Source: Peptoclostridium sp.
Lineage (GTDB): Bacteria > Bacillota > Clostridia > Peptostreptococcales > Peptostreptococcaceae
Length of the DNA stretch: 64,000 nucleotides
Assembly (NCBI RefSeq): GCF_009881055.1
Contig: NZ_WXFG01000029.1
Span: 124,001 to 188,000 of the forward strand
Direction of reading: 5' to 3'
Below the pieces are notes generated by a model, which was not told where the DNA came from, did no database searches, and saw only the letters and a program-made list of their open reading frames with translations. Below, piece by piece: positions 46,257 through 54,721 of the stretch (positions are counted from its first letter, which is position 1; each line of letters starts with the position of its first letter). The translations under genes and the position numbers were made by a program.

Positions 46257-46430
46257 TTATTGCTCGACTATTTTTATTGAATCAAGCTGGCTTTTCAGGT
46301 TGGCTTTGACAGCACTTACATATTCGGCTCTAAGCTTTGCTTGCTCCTGCTTTTCCGCGTCAGTAAGGCCCTGTTCCTTTGATTTTTTTGCCAAATAGTT
46401 TATTCTGGCGATTTTTTCTTCAGTTACCAT
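46257..46430 (-). CDS. DUF896 (YnzC-family) small protein
   Basis: A 57-residue helical protein; IARINYLAKKSKEQGLTDAE is the family hallmark. In Bacillus, members include the SOS-induced YneB-linked protein YnzC, but the biochemical role is unknown. AGGAGG lies 5 bases before the ATG at 46430; an upstream in-frame start at 46451 lacks such a site. It begins 20 bases after the MocR gene. Confidence 0.88.
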   Translation of the reverse strand: MVTEEKIARINYLAKKSKEQGLTDAEKQEQAKLRAEYVSAVKANLKSQLDSIKIVEQ

Positions 46431-46450
46431 AACATCCTCCTGTTTGAACA

Positions 46451-47875
46451 CTAAAAAAATATTTCGTTATTTCTGAAATGTATGTGGTTTTTGTATTTTT
46501 CAAGAAAATCATCAAGTCTTTCCGCTATCGTACCGATGCCTTCTTTTATCTCTTCTATTCCCGTGGATGCAATGTTTATCCTGAAAAATCGATCATCCAT
46601 TGGATTGTCATAGAAATAGCTTCCGGGCATAATAAGCACTCCATGCTCGAGCATATAATCCCTGAAGTCCGCGGCTGAATAGCCTTTTGGCAACCCCAGA
46701 AAAAAGTTGATGCCTCCCTTAGGCATTACATAGTCAAGCCTGTCGCCGAGCATTCCGTCTATTGCCTCTTTAGCAGCCGCGAACCTTTCAGTATAGGCAT
46801 TTTCTATGGTTTGGAGATTGGCATCCCACTTGAAGTATTTCATGTAGTAATACAGCGCCCTTTGCACAAGGCTTGATGTGGATATATCACTTGAGTACTT
46901 GGCCCATATTACCCTGTTTAGAATTTCCAGGGGCACCTCCATGAAGCCTATTCTCAGTCCCGGCATCAATATCTTGGAAAAACTCTTTATATAGATTACT
47001 TTATCATATTTGTCGTGCGACCTCAATGTAGTGTTGTCTTCCGACTCAAATTTAAAGTCGCTTATGAAATCATCCTCGATTATATAGAAATCGTACTCCC
47101 TGGCAAGCTCGAGCAACTGCAGCTTTTTTTTGCTTGAATATGATATGCCCGTTGGATTCTGGAAATTGGGCATTACATATATGAGCTTGGGTCTTATTTT
47201 TTCAAGCTTGAGCTTTAGTATTCCGATGTCTATTCCGTCGTGCAGCATCGGTATGCCTATTATCTTTGAACCCTTGTTTCTGAAAGCCTCTAAAGCTCCG
47301 TTATACGTGGGCTCCTCGACGAAGACTATGTCTCCGTAGTTCACCATTGATTTACATATTGTGTCTATGCCCTGCTGGGCTCCCGATATTATCTGTATCC
47401 TGTCCGGATGCGACTCTATGCCAATCCCCTTCATGTAGTCGCACAGCTTTTTTCTCAGATTGTTGTACCCGAGTCCCTCGCTGTAGTTGAATATGCTGGC
47501 ACCTTCTTTTTTGAGCGCCATGTCTATGGCTTTTTTGAAATCCTCGACAGGAAATATGTCTGACGATGGGTTCCCCTGGTGAAACCCTATAACCTTTTCT
47601 CTGTGTTCCAAGACCGTATTCTCATCGAATCTATTGAGCTCGCTCACATATGTTCCGCTGCCAAGTATTTTGTATACATAACCTTCGCTCTCGAGCAGCT
47701 CATACGCCTTGACGATTGTGCTGTTGTTGACTCCAATCTGCTGTGCGTACTTGCGTATGGGCGGAAGTTTCTCATGCTTTTTAAGCTGCTTTTCGAGTAT
47801 CAGCTTTTTTATGTTCTTGTACACCTGAATATATTTGTGCTCTTTTTCATCAAAATCGAGTCTCATCTTTTCCAT
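46451..47875 (-). CDS. MocR-type transcriptional regulator (GntR HTH + aminotransferase domain)
   Basis: A 474-residue fusion. A GntR-type winged helix (about 10-75, LPPIRKYAQQIGVNNSTIVKAYELLESEGY) is joined to a fold-type I aminotransferase-like domain with the PLP lysine in YIKSFSKILMPGLRIGF. Members sense PLP or amino-acid adducts and control, for example, pyridoxal, GABA or taurine genes. The target cannot be read from context: downstream are a DUF896 gene and cheW. ATG at 47875 is chosen as the protein starts in register with the family; the ribosome binding site is weak. Confidence 0.87.
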   Translation of the reverse strand: MEKMRLDFDEKEHKYIQVYKNIKKLILEKQLKKHEKLPPIRKYAQQIGVNNSTIVKAYELLESEGYVYKILGSGTYVSELNRFDENTVLEHREKVIGFHQGNPSSDIFPVEDFKKAIDMALKKEGASIFNYSEGLGYNNLRKKLCDYMKGIGIESHPDRIQIISGAQQGIDTICKSMVNYGDIVFVEEPTYNGALEAFRNKGSKIIGIPMLHDGIDIGILKLKLEKIRPKLIYVMPNFQNPTGISYSSKKKLQLLELAREYDFYIIEDDFISDFKFESEDNTTLRSHDKYDKVIYIKSFSKILMPGLRIGFMEVPLEILNRVIWAKYSSDISTSSLVQRALYYYMKYFKWDANLQTIENAYTERFAAAKEAIDGMLGDRLDYVMPKGGINFFLGLPKGYSAADFRDYMLEHGVLIMPGSYFYDNPMDDRFFRINIASTGIEEIKEGIGTIAERLDDFLEKYKNHIHFRNNEIFF

Positions 47876-47907
47876 GTCATCACCGCTGCTAGTAGTTTTG
47901 TTCACAT

Positions 47908-48113
47908 AAAAAAGGACTCCCCAAAGGAATCCTTCACCCGAAATGCCGCGGCTTTAATAAATTCACACCCGAGAAATCTCAGGTGGGTGCCGTGCCGCCA
48001 TTTTCTGCCTTCCCCTGTAAAAAGGGCATGACATACCTTGGCGAACTCTGGCTCCCGTAAAAATAGTGTCGGTTGAATTTAAAGAAAGCCTCTCGAACAT
48101 TCCAGGTGTTTTC
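47908..48113 (-). ncRNA. ssrS: 6S RNA (ssrS)
   Basis: A stable-RNA gene of about 200 bases. The 5' and 3' ends form a long closing stem: GGCTTTCTTTAAATTCA (about 48090-48074) pairs with TGAATTTATTAAAGCC, and GAATG pairs with CATTTC. The TGTTCG bulge on the 5' side and GCGGCAT on the 3' side are the same elements seen in the closing stem of E. coli 6S RNA. Inner hairpins follow, including CACCCACCTGAG/CTCGGGTG. It has a promoter upstream (48120-48148) and ends in a terminator (47908-47934, AAGGA/TCCTT with TTTTTT). 6S RNA binds the sigma-A form of RNA polymerase and lowers transcription in stationary phase. Confidence 0.72.
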
Positions 48114-48119
48114 TACTAT

Positions 48120-48148
48120 ATTATATACCATTTTGAGCTTGCTTTAAA
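48120..48148 (-). promoter_or_regulatory. Putative promoter of 6S RNA
   Basis: On the minus strand TATAAT (48125-48120) lies 17 bases after TTTAAA (48148-48143), placing the transcript start near 48113. Confidence 0.5.
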
Positions 48149-48161
48149 CCTGCTATGAAAT

Positions 48162-48603
48162 TTAAATTTCTCCATGTTTTAAAACTTCTGTTATAGCAGG
48201 GCTGTATCCTATAATTTGTCCTATTTTTTCTTCGTTTTTCCTTATAATCAGGTATGCAGCTCCTGTCAGCAGCAGCGAAACCACTCCGGCAACAATTTCC
48301 GAGTCGCCCCTGTATCCTATTGCATTCAATCCGGCACCCACAGAAAGGACTCCCGCTATGAGCACAAGCAGCGGTAAGCCGTATGCTATGAAGGCCGCCT
48401 TGAGTACATCCGGGTTTTTCATGTCTATGCTGACTAGTTCGCCTACATTCGCATCCGCTGTGTTTATGGCTTCTATTTTTACCTTGGAGCTCTCACTGGC
48501 CATTCCAAGCCCCGCATCCTGCACACGCAGAATGCCTCACTATGCTTACTATGGCCTTGTCGGCCGATTTTTCGACAACTATGCCGTTTATACAATTGCT
48601 CAA
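48162..48603 (-). pseudogene. rseC: RseC/MucC-family SoxR-reducing-type protein, frameshifted
   Basis: Two frames together give one RseC-like protein. The first frame starts at TTG 48603, after AGGTG, and reads INGIVVEKSADKAIVSIVR then HSACAGCGAW, ending early at a TGA. The second frame takes over near 48504-48509 and reads GMASESSKVKIEAINTADAN, then two membrane segments (about AFIAYGLPLLVLIAGVLSVG and IVAGVVSLLLTGAAYLII). The usual family text runs ACAGCGACGMAS, so one base seems lost in GCTTG(C)GGAATG. RseC proteins sit in the membrane and act in redox control with Rnf-type complexes. This may be a true mutation or a sequencing error. It directly follows the CsoR-family gene. Confidence 0.75.
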
Positions 48604-48612
48604 TTTTATCAC

Positions 48613-48909
48613 CTACTTCATGAATTTAAGCATGGTATACATGAGTTCATCAATAACCTTATCTTTTTCAGCAGTGTCGGAGGAATTTTCAATTGTGTTC
48701 TTGACGCATGTTTTGACATGGTTTTCGAGTATTATGCCTCCAACCTTGTCTATGGCAGATCTTACAGCCGCCACCTGAATTAGTATGTCGACACAGTATT
48801 TGCCGTCATTGACCATCCTTTGTATGCCCTTGACCTGTCCCTCTATCCTTCTAAGCCTTTTTATGACAGCGTCCTTGTCACATTTCATTTTTTCTTCCAC
48901 TTCTATCAT
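48613..48909 (-). CDS. CsoR/DUF156-family metal- or sulfur-sensing repressor
   Basis: A 98-residue all-helical repressor. The Cu(I)/persulfide-sensing residues Cys39, His64 and Cys68 are present (KYCVDIL, ENHVKTCVKN), and RLRRIEGQVKGIQRMV is the DNA-binding helix. The C-H-C set fits copper sensing (CsoR), but sulfide-sensing CstR-like members lack the His, and neighbouring genes give no copper exporter, so the inducer is uncertain. GGAGG lies 5 bases before the ATG. The next gene on the same strand is the frameshifted rseC. Confidence 0.88.
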   Translation of the reverse strand: MIEVEEKMKCDKDAVIKRLRRIEGQVKGIQRMVNDGKYCVDILIQVAAVRSAIDKVGGIILENHVKTCVKNTIENSSDTAEKDKVIDELMYTMLKFMK

Positions 48910-49025
48910 GTCTACCTCCGTATAGCGTTTTCACGCCTCTATTTATACAATATTGTACACTATCGGATGTTTAATTTCAAGTCAGCCGCCTAAGACTTGA
49001 GCCAAAGCCTTTCATTCCAAATGAA

Positions 49026-49052
49026 GGGCCCGCAATAAAATATTGCGGGCCC
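49026..49052 (-). terminator. Hairpin terminator after aspS
   Basis: GGGCCCGCAATA pairs perfectly with TATTGCGGGCCC around AAA, directly after the aspS stop. The minus-strand T-run is weak, but the stem is very strong. Confidence 0.6.
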
Positions 49053-49059
49053 TAAGCAG

Positions 49060-50838
49060 CTATTCTTTTATGTCTATCTTGATTCCAAGCTCTTCAAGCT
49101 GGGCATCTTCCGCATATGAAGGCGCTTCCGTAAGAGGGCATGTTGCATTCTGAGTCTTAGGGAATGCTATGACCTGCCTTATATTGTCTTCGCCTGCAAG
49201 CAGCATTATTATCCTGTCGAGTCCGAAAGCTATTCCGCCGTGAGGAGGGGTTCCATACTTGAATGCGTCAATAAAGAAACCGAACTTGTCATGTGCGTCC
49301 TCTTCTGTGAATCCAAGAAGCTTGAACATCTTCTTTTGAAGCTCCTCTTGGAATATCCTTATGCTTCCTCCGCCAAGCTCGAAGCCATTGAGAACCATGT
49401 CATAGGCCTTAGCGCGCATTGAAGCCGGGTCCGTTTCGATTTTGTCGAAATCCTCGTCCATCGGAGATGTGAAAGGATGGTGAACAGCAACAAGCCTTCC
49501 AGCCTCCTCATCATACTCGAACAGCGGGAACTCTGTTACCCATGCGAACTCGTATACATCCTTGCGCAACATGCCAAGATTTTTGGCTATTTCACATCTT
49601 AGCTGGCCCAGCGAGTTGAAAACTACGCTGTTTTTGTCAGCCACAAAAAAGAGCATGTCCCCTTCTTTGGCGTTCATGGCCTCGAGCACTGATTTCATCT
49701 CGTCCTCGCTCAGGAACTTGGCTATAGGAGAGTTTATCCCTTCGGCTCCCCACTTTATCCACGCAAGTCCCTTGGCGCCATAAGTCTTCACATAGTCCTC
49801 GAGCTTAGATATGCCCTTTCTTGTAAAGTCGTCGGCTCTGCCGCTTATGTTGAGGCCCCTTACGCTTCCGCCGCCGTTAACGGCGTCAGCAAACACCTTG
49901 AAGCCGCAGTCCTTTACTAGCTCGGATACGTCAGTAAGCTCATAGCCGAATCTAAGGTCCGGCTTGTCCGAGCCGTATCTTTCCATTGCCTCTTTGTGGG
50001 GTATTCTCCTGAATGGTATGCTAATGTCTACTCCAAGAGCTTCCTTGAATATTTTTTGCATCATTTCTTCCATAATGCCCATTACTTCTTCGGCATCGAC
50101 AAAGCTCATCTCGCAGTCTATCTGCGTGAATTCAGGCTGCCTGTCGGCCCTTAGGTCCTCGTCTCTGAAGCACTTGACAATCTGGAAGTACCTGTCCATT
50201 CCAGCAACCATAAGCAGCTGCTTGAAGAGCTGAGGCGACTGAGGGAGGGCGTAGAACTTGCCTGTGTTAACCCTGCTTGGTACAAGATAGTCCCTTGCCC
50301 CCTCAGGTGTAGGCTTGCCCAGAACAGGCGTTTCTATTTCAAGGAATCCGTTATCTGAAAGGTAGTTCCTCACTATGCCGGCAACCTTGTGTCTTAGTAT
50401 GAAATTCCTCTGCATGGACGGCTTTCTAAGATCCAGATATCTGTATTTGAGTCTGAGGGCCTCCGATACGTCGTCGTCATCTTTTATATATATAGGCGGC
50501 GTCTGGGCGCTGTTTAGAACCCTTATTTCCTGGGCAAAAACTTCTATGTCACCCGTTGGCATGTTAGGGTTTTTAGATTCTCTCTCGAATACATTTCCCC
50601 TGACAGCTATTACATATTCTGAACCCAGCTTTTCAGCTTTGTTGAAAGCATCCTGTGATATGTCCGTATCAAATACTATCTGAGTTATCCCGTCCCTGTC
50701 TCTTAGGTCTACAAATATCAGACCGCCAAGGTTTCTTTTTCTCTGAACCCAGCCCATGAGCACAACTTCTTCACCTATGTTCTTGTCTCTGAGGCTTCCG
50801 CAGTAGTGGGTCCTTTTCAAGCCGCTTAGTGTATCCAT
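49060..50838 (-). CDS. aspS: Aspartyl-tRNA synthetase
   Basis: A 592-residue class II synthetase of the bacterial type. It has an N-terminal OB-fold anticodon domain (VVLMGWVQRKRNLGGLIFVDLRDRDG), the motif 2 FRDEDLRADRQPEFTQID, the bacterial GAD insertion, and motif 3 GGIAFGLDRIIMLL. It charges tRNA-Asp. Window neighbours give no gatCAB, so whether it also charges tRNA-Asn is open. AAGGAGG precedes the ATG. It follows hisS as in most Firmicutes. Confidence 0.97.
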   Translation of the reverse strand: MDTLSGLKRTHYCGSLRDKNIGEEVVLMGWVQRKRNLGGLIFVDLRDRDGITQIVFDTDISQDAFNKAEKLGSEYVIAVRGNVFERESKNPNMPTGDIEVFAQEIRVLNSAQTPPIYIKDDDDVSEALRLKYRYLDLRKPSMQRNFILRHKVAGIVRNYLSDNGFLEIETPVLGKPTPEGARDYLVPSRVNTGKFYALPQSPQLFKQLLMVAGMDRYFQIVKCFRDEDLRADRQPEFTQIDCEMSFVDAEEVMGIMEEMMQKIFKEALGVDISIPFRRIPHKEAMERYGSDKPDLRFGYELTDVSELVKDCGFKVFADAVNGGGSVRGLNISGRADDFTRKGISKLEDYVKTYGAKGLAWIKWGAEGINSPIAKFLSEDEMKSVLEAMNAKEGDMLFFVADKNSVVFNSLGQLRCEIAKNLGMLRKDVYEFAWVTEFPLFEYDEEAGRLVAVHHPFTSPMDEDFDKIETDPASMRAKAYDMVLNGFELGGGSIRIFQEELQKKMFKLLGFTEEDAHDKFGFFIDAFKYGTPPHGGIAFGLDRIIMLLAGEDNIRQVIAFPKTQNATCPLTEAPSYAEDAQLEELGIKIDIKE

Positions 50839-50863
50839 TAGAATATACCTCCTTCTATTATTT

Positions 50864-52123
50864 CTACAGTCTGCTCTTTAGCTCGTCAATGAGGCTGCTG
50901 AGCTTTATTTGTGTCTGCTCCGATGTGCTCATATCCTTGAGTGTCGCCGAGTCGTTTTCAAGCTCGTCATCCCCAAGCACTATTGTATACTTGGCATTTT
51001 GCTTGTTGGAGTATTTGAACTGGGCCTTCACACTTCTTTGCATGTGATCCTTGTCGGCCGATATTCCGTTCTTTCTGAGCTGTGATAGTATTCTCAAGCT
51101 CTCAAGCTCAGCCTTTTCGCCTATCGCCACAATAAATATGTCCATACCCTCTGTAAGCGGCAGAGCTATTCCGTTGTTCTCAATAGTCAGCAGCAGCCTT
51201 TCTATGCCCATTCCAAAACCTATTCCCGGAGTGTTGGGTCCCCCAATCTCCTCTGCCAGCTTGTCGTATCTGCCTCCGCCGCAAACTGTGCTCTGGGCTC
51301 CTATATCTTCTGATATTATCTCGAACGCTGTCTTTGTGTAGTAATCTAGACCCCTTACTATCCTTGGGTCCACCTCATAAGGTATCTCCATTTTCTCGAG
51401 CGAAAGCTTGAGCTTGTCGAAATGCTCCTTGCATTCGTCGCATATATAGTCAATCATCAGAGGAATGTCCTTGATTATGCTCTGGCAGCCCTCATTTTTG
51501 CAGTCTATAACCCTCATCGGATTCTTTTCGGACCTTTCTATGCAAGTCTGGCAAAGGCCCTCCTTCTTGCTCTCGAGATAATTCCTTAATACCTCGTTGT
51601 AGTGCTTTCTGCATGTCGGGCAGCCCACCGAGTTTATTCTCGTAACGAGCTTTTGAAGTCCCAGTTTTCCAAAGAATTCTGATGCAAGAGCTATTACCTC
51701 GGCGTCTATAGTAGGCGACGAGGTTCCGAAGGCTTCCACGCCGAACTGGTGGAACTCTCTCAATCTGCCTGCCTGCGGCTTTTCATACCTGAAGCAGGGA
51801 GTTATATAGAAAAGCTTTGTCGGCTGGGTGTCTGCGTAAAGCTTGTTTTCAACAAACGACCTGACCACTGGCGCTGTGCCCTCAGGCTTGAGCGTTATGC
51901 TTCTACCGCCGTTGTCCTCGAAGGTATACATCTCCTTGTTGACTATGTCTGTAGTCTCCCCTATGCTTCGCTTGAAGAGCTCTGTATGTTCAAAAACAGG
52001 TGTCCTGATTTCCTTATAGCCGAATACCTCGCATACTTCCCTGAACATATTCTCCAGATATACCCACTTGCGGGATTCCTCCGGAAGAACGTCTTTAGTG
52101 CCTCTAGGTGCCTGTGTAAGCAT
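50864..52123 (-). CDS. hisS: Histidyl-tRNA synthetase
   Basis: A 419-residue class II synthetase. APRGTKDVLPEES opens the protein; FRYEKPQAGRLREFHQFGVEAFG is motif 2; the histidine-A box VRGLDYYTKTAFE and the motif 3 GIGFGMGIERLLL follow. The anticodon domain fills the C-terminus. Its start lies inside the end of hemZ (20-base overlap) and has AGAGGAGG upstream. Confidence 0.97.
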   Translation of the reverse strand: MLTQAPRGTKDVLPEESRKWVYLENMFREVCEVFGYKEIRTPVFEHTELFKRSIGETTDIVNKEMYTFEDNGGRSITLKPEGTAPVVRSFVENKLYADTQPTKLFYITPCFRYEKPQAGRLREFHQFGVEAFGTSSPTIDAEVIALASEFFGKLGLQKLVTRINSVGCPTCRKHYNEVLRNYLESKKEGLCQTCIERSEKNPMRVIDCKNEGCQSIIKDIPLMIDYICDECKEHFDKLKLSLEKMEIPYEVDPRIVRGLDYYTKTAFEIISEDIGAQSTVCGGGRYDKLAEEIGGPNTPGIGFGMGIERLLLTIENNGIALPLTEGMDIFIVAIGEKAELESLRILSQLRKNGISADKDHMQRSVKAQFKYSNKQNAKYTIVLGDDELENDSATLKDMSTSEQTQIKLSSLIDELKSRL

Positions 52124-53591
52124 TCTTGAAAACCTCCTCTTCTTTTCTCTTTATCATTTCATCTATTCTAGCAATGTAGTGCTGTATATCCTTCACGTTT
52201 GGGACTCTCTCGAGCCTGTTTTCATCGTGGTATACAAACTTTGATATCCCTCCGGCTCCAACAGCCATAATTGACTGCTGCTCCTCCATTATGTTCATGT
52301 TGTATATGCACTCACAGCCTGGCTTGGCATAGCCCACATTCTCAAGGTTTCCGAGCATATACTTCTGCCTGTACATGTAGTACGGCACAAGCCCCATTTC
52401 TTTTGCATATTCGGCTGAGATGTCTACCATGCTTTCCATGTCCTCATAGTCTGCAAGGCTGTGCTCGCTAAGTTCGCCCCTCAGGTTAGAGGCTCTTTTT
52501 ATTGCCATTGTGTGAACAGTAAGGCTCTCCGGCGAAAGCTCAGCTATGCGCTCAAGTGTGGCTTCCACATCTGACGGCTTCTCTCCGGGAAGTCCTAGAA
52601 TTATGTCCATGTTTATATTGGAAAAACCCATGTTCCTGGCCATTTTGAAAGACGCCTCCACGTCCGAGGACGTGTGTCTCCTTCCAATGCGCTTTAGTGT
52701 GGCGTCATTCATAGTCTGCGGATTTATGCTTATCCTGTCTATGTCAAGCTCCCTGAGTGCCATAAGCTTATCTTCGTCGATAGTGTCGACCCTGCCGGCT
52801 TCTACAGTGAACTCCTTGACTCCAGAAAAGTCGAAGCTGCCTCTTATGGCTGTTATTATTTCTCTGAGCTCGCCCGAGCTGAGCGTCGTAGGCGTTCCGC
52901 CTCCTATGTATACGCTTTCGAGCGTCTTGCCCCATCTGCTGACTATTTTTGCTGTCTGCTCAATCTCATAAATCAGAGTCCTTACATATTCGGCCTTTAG
53001 ATGCCCCCACTGCTTGAGCGTGTTCGAAGGGAACGAGCAGTATATGCACCTTGTGGGACAAAAAGGTATGCTCACATAGAGGGCTATCTTGCCCGAATCA
53101 GGAGGGTATATATACTTTCTTTCAGTTATGGCTATTGCGGTTGCCATCTTCGCCTTCTCAGGCGACAGCCTGTATTTTTCTTCCAGATTGTGCATTATGT
53201 CCTCTTCTGTCATTCCGCTATCGAGCAGCTCCTGAACTATCTTGGTAGGTCTTATCCCTGTTAGTATCCCCCAGGGCGGCTTTGTCCCATGAACTCTGGA
53301 AAGAAGTTCGAATATGCACCTTTTGGTCAAAATTTTTGACTCCCTTTTTAATGTGCGAGAGTCAATAGTGTCTGCCAGCTCAATTTGTTCTGTGTGGCTT
53401 TGCTGAATCGCCGCGTTTTGAATATAGCTGCCCTTGCAGCATATGAAGCCCGAATCCTCAAACGACTCCAGCTTCAAAGCTCTGCCGGTTTCCGGAATTT
53501 CTCCCGAAAAAGCAAACTCAGCTTCGAAAAGCTTTATGAGCTCGCCTGCTTCATATTCAAATTCGCTTCTGTCTATAATTACTTGAAGCAT
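52104..53591 (-). CDS. hemZ: HemZ-type radical SAM protein (coproporphyrinogen dehydrogenase family)
   Basis: A 495-residue radical SAM protein of the HemN/HemZ group. The Fe-S/SAM motif is CPTRCIYCSFPSNT, followed by ESVYIGGGTPTTLS. The N-terminal 150 residues are an extra domain found in HemZ and not in HemN. It was linked to oxygen-independent heme synthesis in Bacillus, but many members lack proven activity and the organism's heme pathway is not visible here, so a different methyl- or radical-transfer role is possible. It overlaps hisS and sits in a conserved housekeeping string. Confidence 0.88.
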   Translation of the reverse strand: MLQVIIDRSEFEYEAGELIKLFEAEFAFSGEIPETGRALKLESFEDSGFICCKGSYIQNAAIQQSHTEQIELADTIDSRTLKRESKILTKRCIFELLSRVHGTKPPWGILTGIRPTKIVQELLDSGMTEEDIMHNLEEKYRLSPEKAKMATAIAITERKYIYPPDSGKIALYVSIPFCPTRCIYCSFPSNTLKQWGHLKAEYVRTLIYEIEQTAKIVSRWGKTLESVYIGGGTPTTLSSGELREIITAIRGSFDFSGVKEFTVEAGRVDTIDEDKLMALRELDIDRISINPQTMNDATLKRIGRRHTSSDVEASFKMARNMGFSNINMDIILGLPGEKPSDVEATLERIAELSPESLTVHTMAIKRASNLRGELSEHSLADYEDMESMVDISAEYAKEMGLVPYYMYRQKYMLGNLENVGYAKPGCECIYNMNIMEEQQSIMAVGAGGISKFVYHDENRLERVPNVKDIQHYIARIDEMIKRKEEEVFKNAYTGT

Positions 53592-53597
53592 AATGTA

Positions 53598-54218
53598 TTA
53601 AACCTCATTCATATATGAATTTCTTTTCTTCTCTGTCTTTAGCGTGCTTGCGCTTCCATGGCCGGGAAGCACTTTTAGATGGTCATCCATGCCCTTTAGT
53701 TTCTTGAGGGACTCCTGGAGCTTGCCAAAGTCTCCCCCATAAAGGTCTGATCTTCCTACAGAAAGTGCGAACAGCGTGTCTCCTGTAAAAAGGTATTCGC
53801 CCGTCCTTATACACATTCCACCAGGCGTGTGTCCTGGTGTATGTATTATTTCAAGGCTAAGATCTCCGACCTCTACTATGTCACCTTCTTTGACATATTC
53901 GTCGGCTTCTATCTCCACATGCTCGACTCCCATGCAGGCAGTGAGGTTTTTTTCCTTGTCGTTTAGCATTTCTTTTTCAAGCTCATGAGCTATGAACTTA
54001 GCACCAGTCCTGGCTCTGAGCTCTTCTATGGCTCCTATGTGGTCACCGTGGCCGTGCGTTGCTATTATATATTTTACCTCGATGCCATTTTCTTCTATTG
54101 CCTTCATTATCCTGTCAGCGCTGCCGCCGGGGTCTATTACAGCTCCTATCTTATTGCTGTCCGCAATTATGTAGCAGTTAACGGCGTATATTCCGGCAGG
54201 CACTATTTCAATAAACAT
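53598..54218 (-). CDS. Metallo-beta-lactamase-fold hydrolase (glyoxalase II-like)
   Basis: A 206-residue single-domain protein. The metal site is THGHGDHIGAIEEL with further ligands in HTPGHTPGGMC, LFTGDTLF and GHGS. It resembles YcbL/GloB2-type thioester hydrolases; since clostridia usually lack glutathione the true substrate is unknown. ATG at 54218 follows AAGGAGGG; an upstream start at 54254 is less likely. It lies 13 bases downstream of dtd and 6 bases upstream of hemZ. Confidence 0.88.
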   Translation of the reverse strand: MFIEIVPAGIYAVNCYIIADSNKIGAVIDPGGSADRIMKAIEENGIEVKYIIATHGHGDHIGAIEELRARTGAKFIAHELEKEMLNDKEKNLTACMGVEHVEIEADEYVKEGDIVEVGDLSLEIIHTPGHTPGGMCIRTGEYLFTGDTLFALSVGRSDLYGGDFGKLQESLKKLKGMDDHLKVLPGHGSASTLKTEKKRNSYMNEV

Positions 54219-54231
54219 GCGGTGTCCCTCC

Positions 54232-54681
54232 TTAAAAGTTTCTTTTTGAGTCAAGCAGCATTGTTACTGGTCCGTCGTTGAGAATGTCGACCATCATGTG
54301 GGCTCCGAAGCTTCCGGTCTGCACGTGTATCCCCATTCCTTCCAGTTCCTTTATGAACAGCTCATAGAGCCTGTTTGCAATGTCCGGCTTTGCTGCATCT
54401 GTGAAGTTTGGCCTTCTGCCCTTCCTGCAGTCGCCATAAAGCGTAAACTGTGAAATGGCAAGCAACTCACCCTTGACATCCAGCAGCGAAAGGTTCATCT
54501 TTTCATTTTCGTCCTCGAATATTCTAAGATTCGATATCTTCTCAGCGAGATATTTTACGTCTTCCTCGCAGTCATCGTGCGTTACCCCAAGCAGCACCAT
54601 AAGCCCCTTGCGTACGCTGCCGACAACCTCATCGTCTACTTTAACACTCGAACTTGCTACCCTTTGAACTACGGCTCTCAT
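54232..54681 (-). CDS. dtd: D-aminoacyl-tRNA deacylase
   Basis: A 149-residue enzyme that removes D-amino acids from mis-charged t[24 protein letters not shown] opens it; [18 protein letters not shown] contains the SQFTL motif, and [11 protein letters not shown] the cross-subunit GP motif. AAGGAG precedes the ATG at 54681. It follows relA as in many Firmicutes. Confidence 0.95.
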   Translation of the reverse strand: MRAVVQRVASSSVKVDDEVVGSVRKGLMVLLGVTHDDCEEDVKYLAEKISNLRIFEDENEKMNLSLLDVKGELLAISQFTLYGDCRKGRRPNFTDAAKPDIANRLYELFIKELEGMGIHVQTGSFGAHMMVDILNDGPVTMLLDSKRNF

Positions 54682-54721
54682 AAAATTGCTCCTTATATTA
54701 TAGTGTTTATTATTTGTCTGA

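Noticed and set aside
48613..48909. Naming the repressor a copper sensor outright
   Set aside because: Cys-His-Cys fits CsoR, but no copA or chaperone is nearby, so the inducer was left open.
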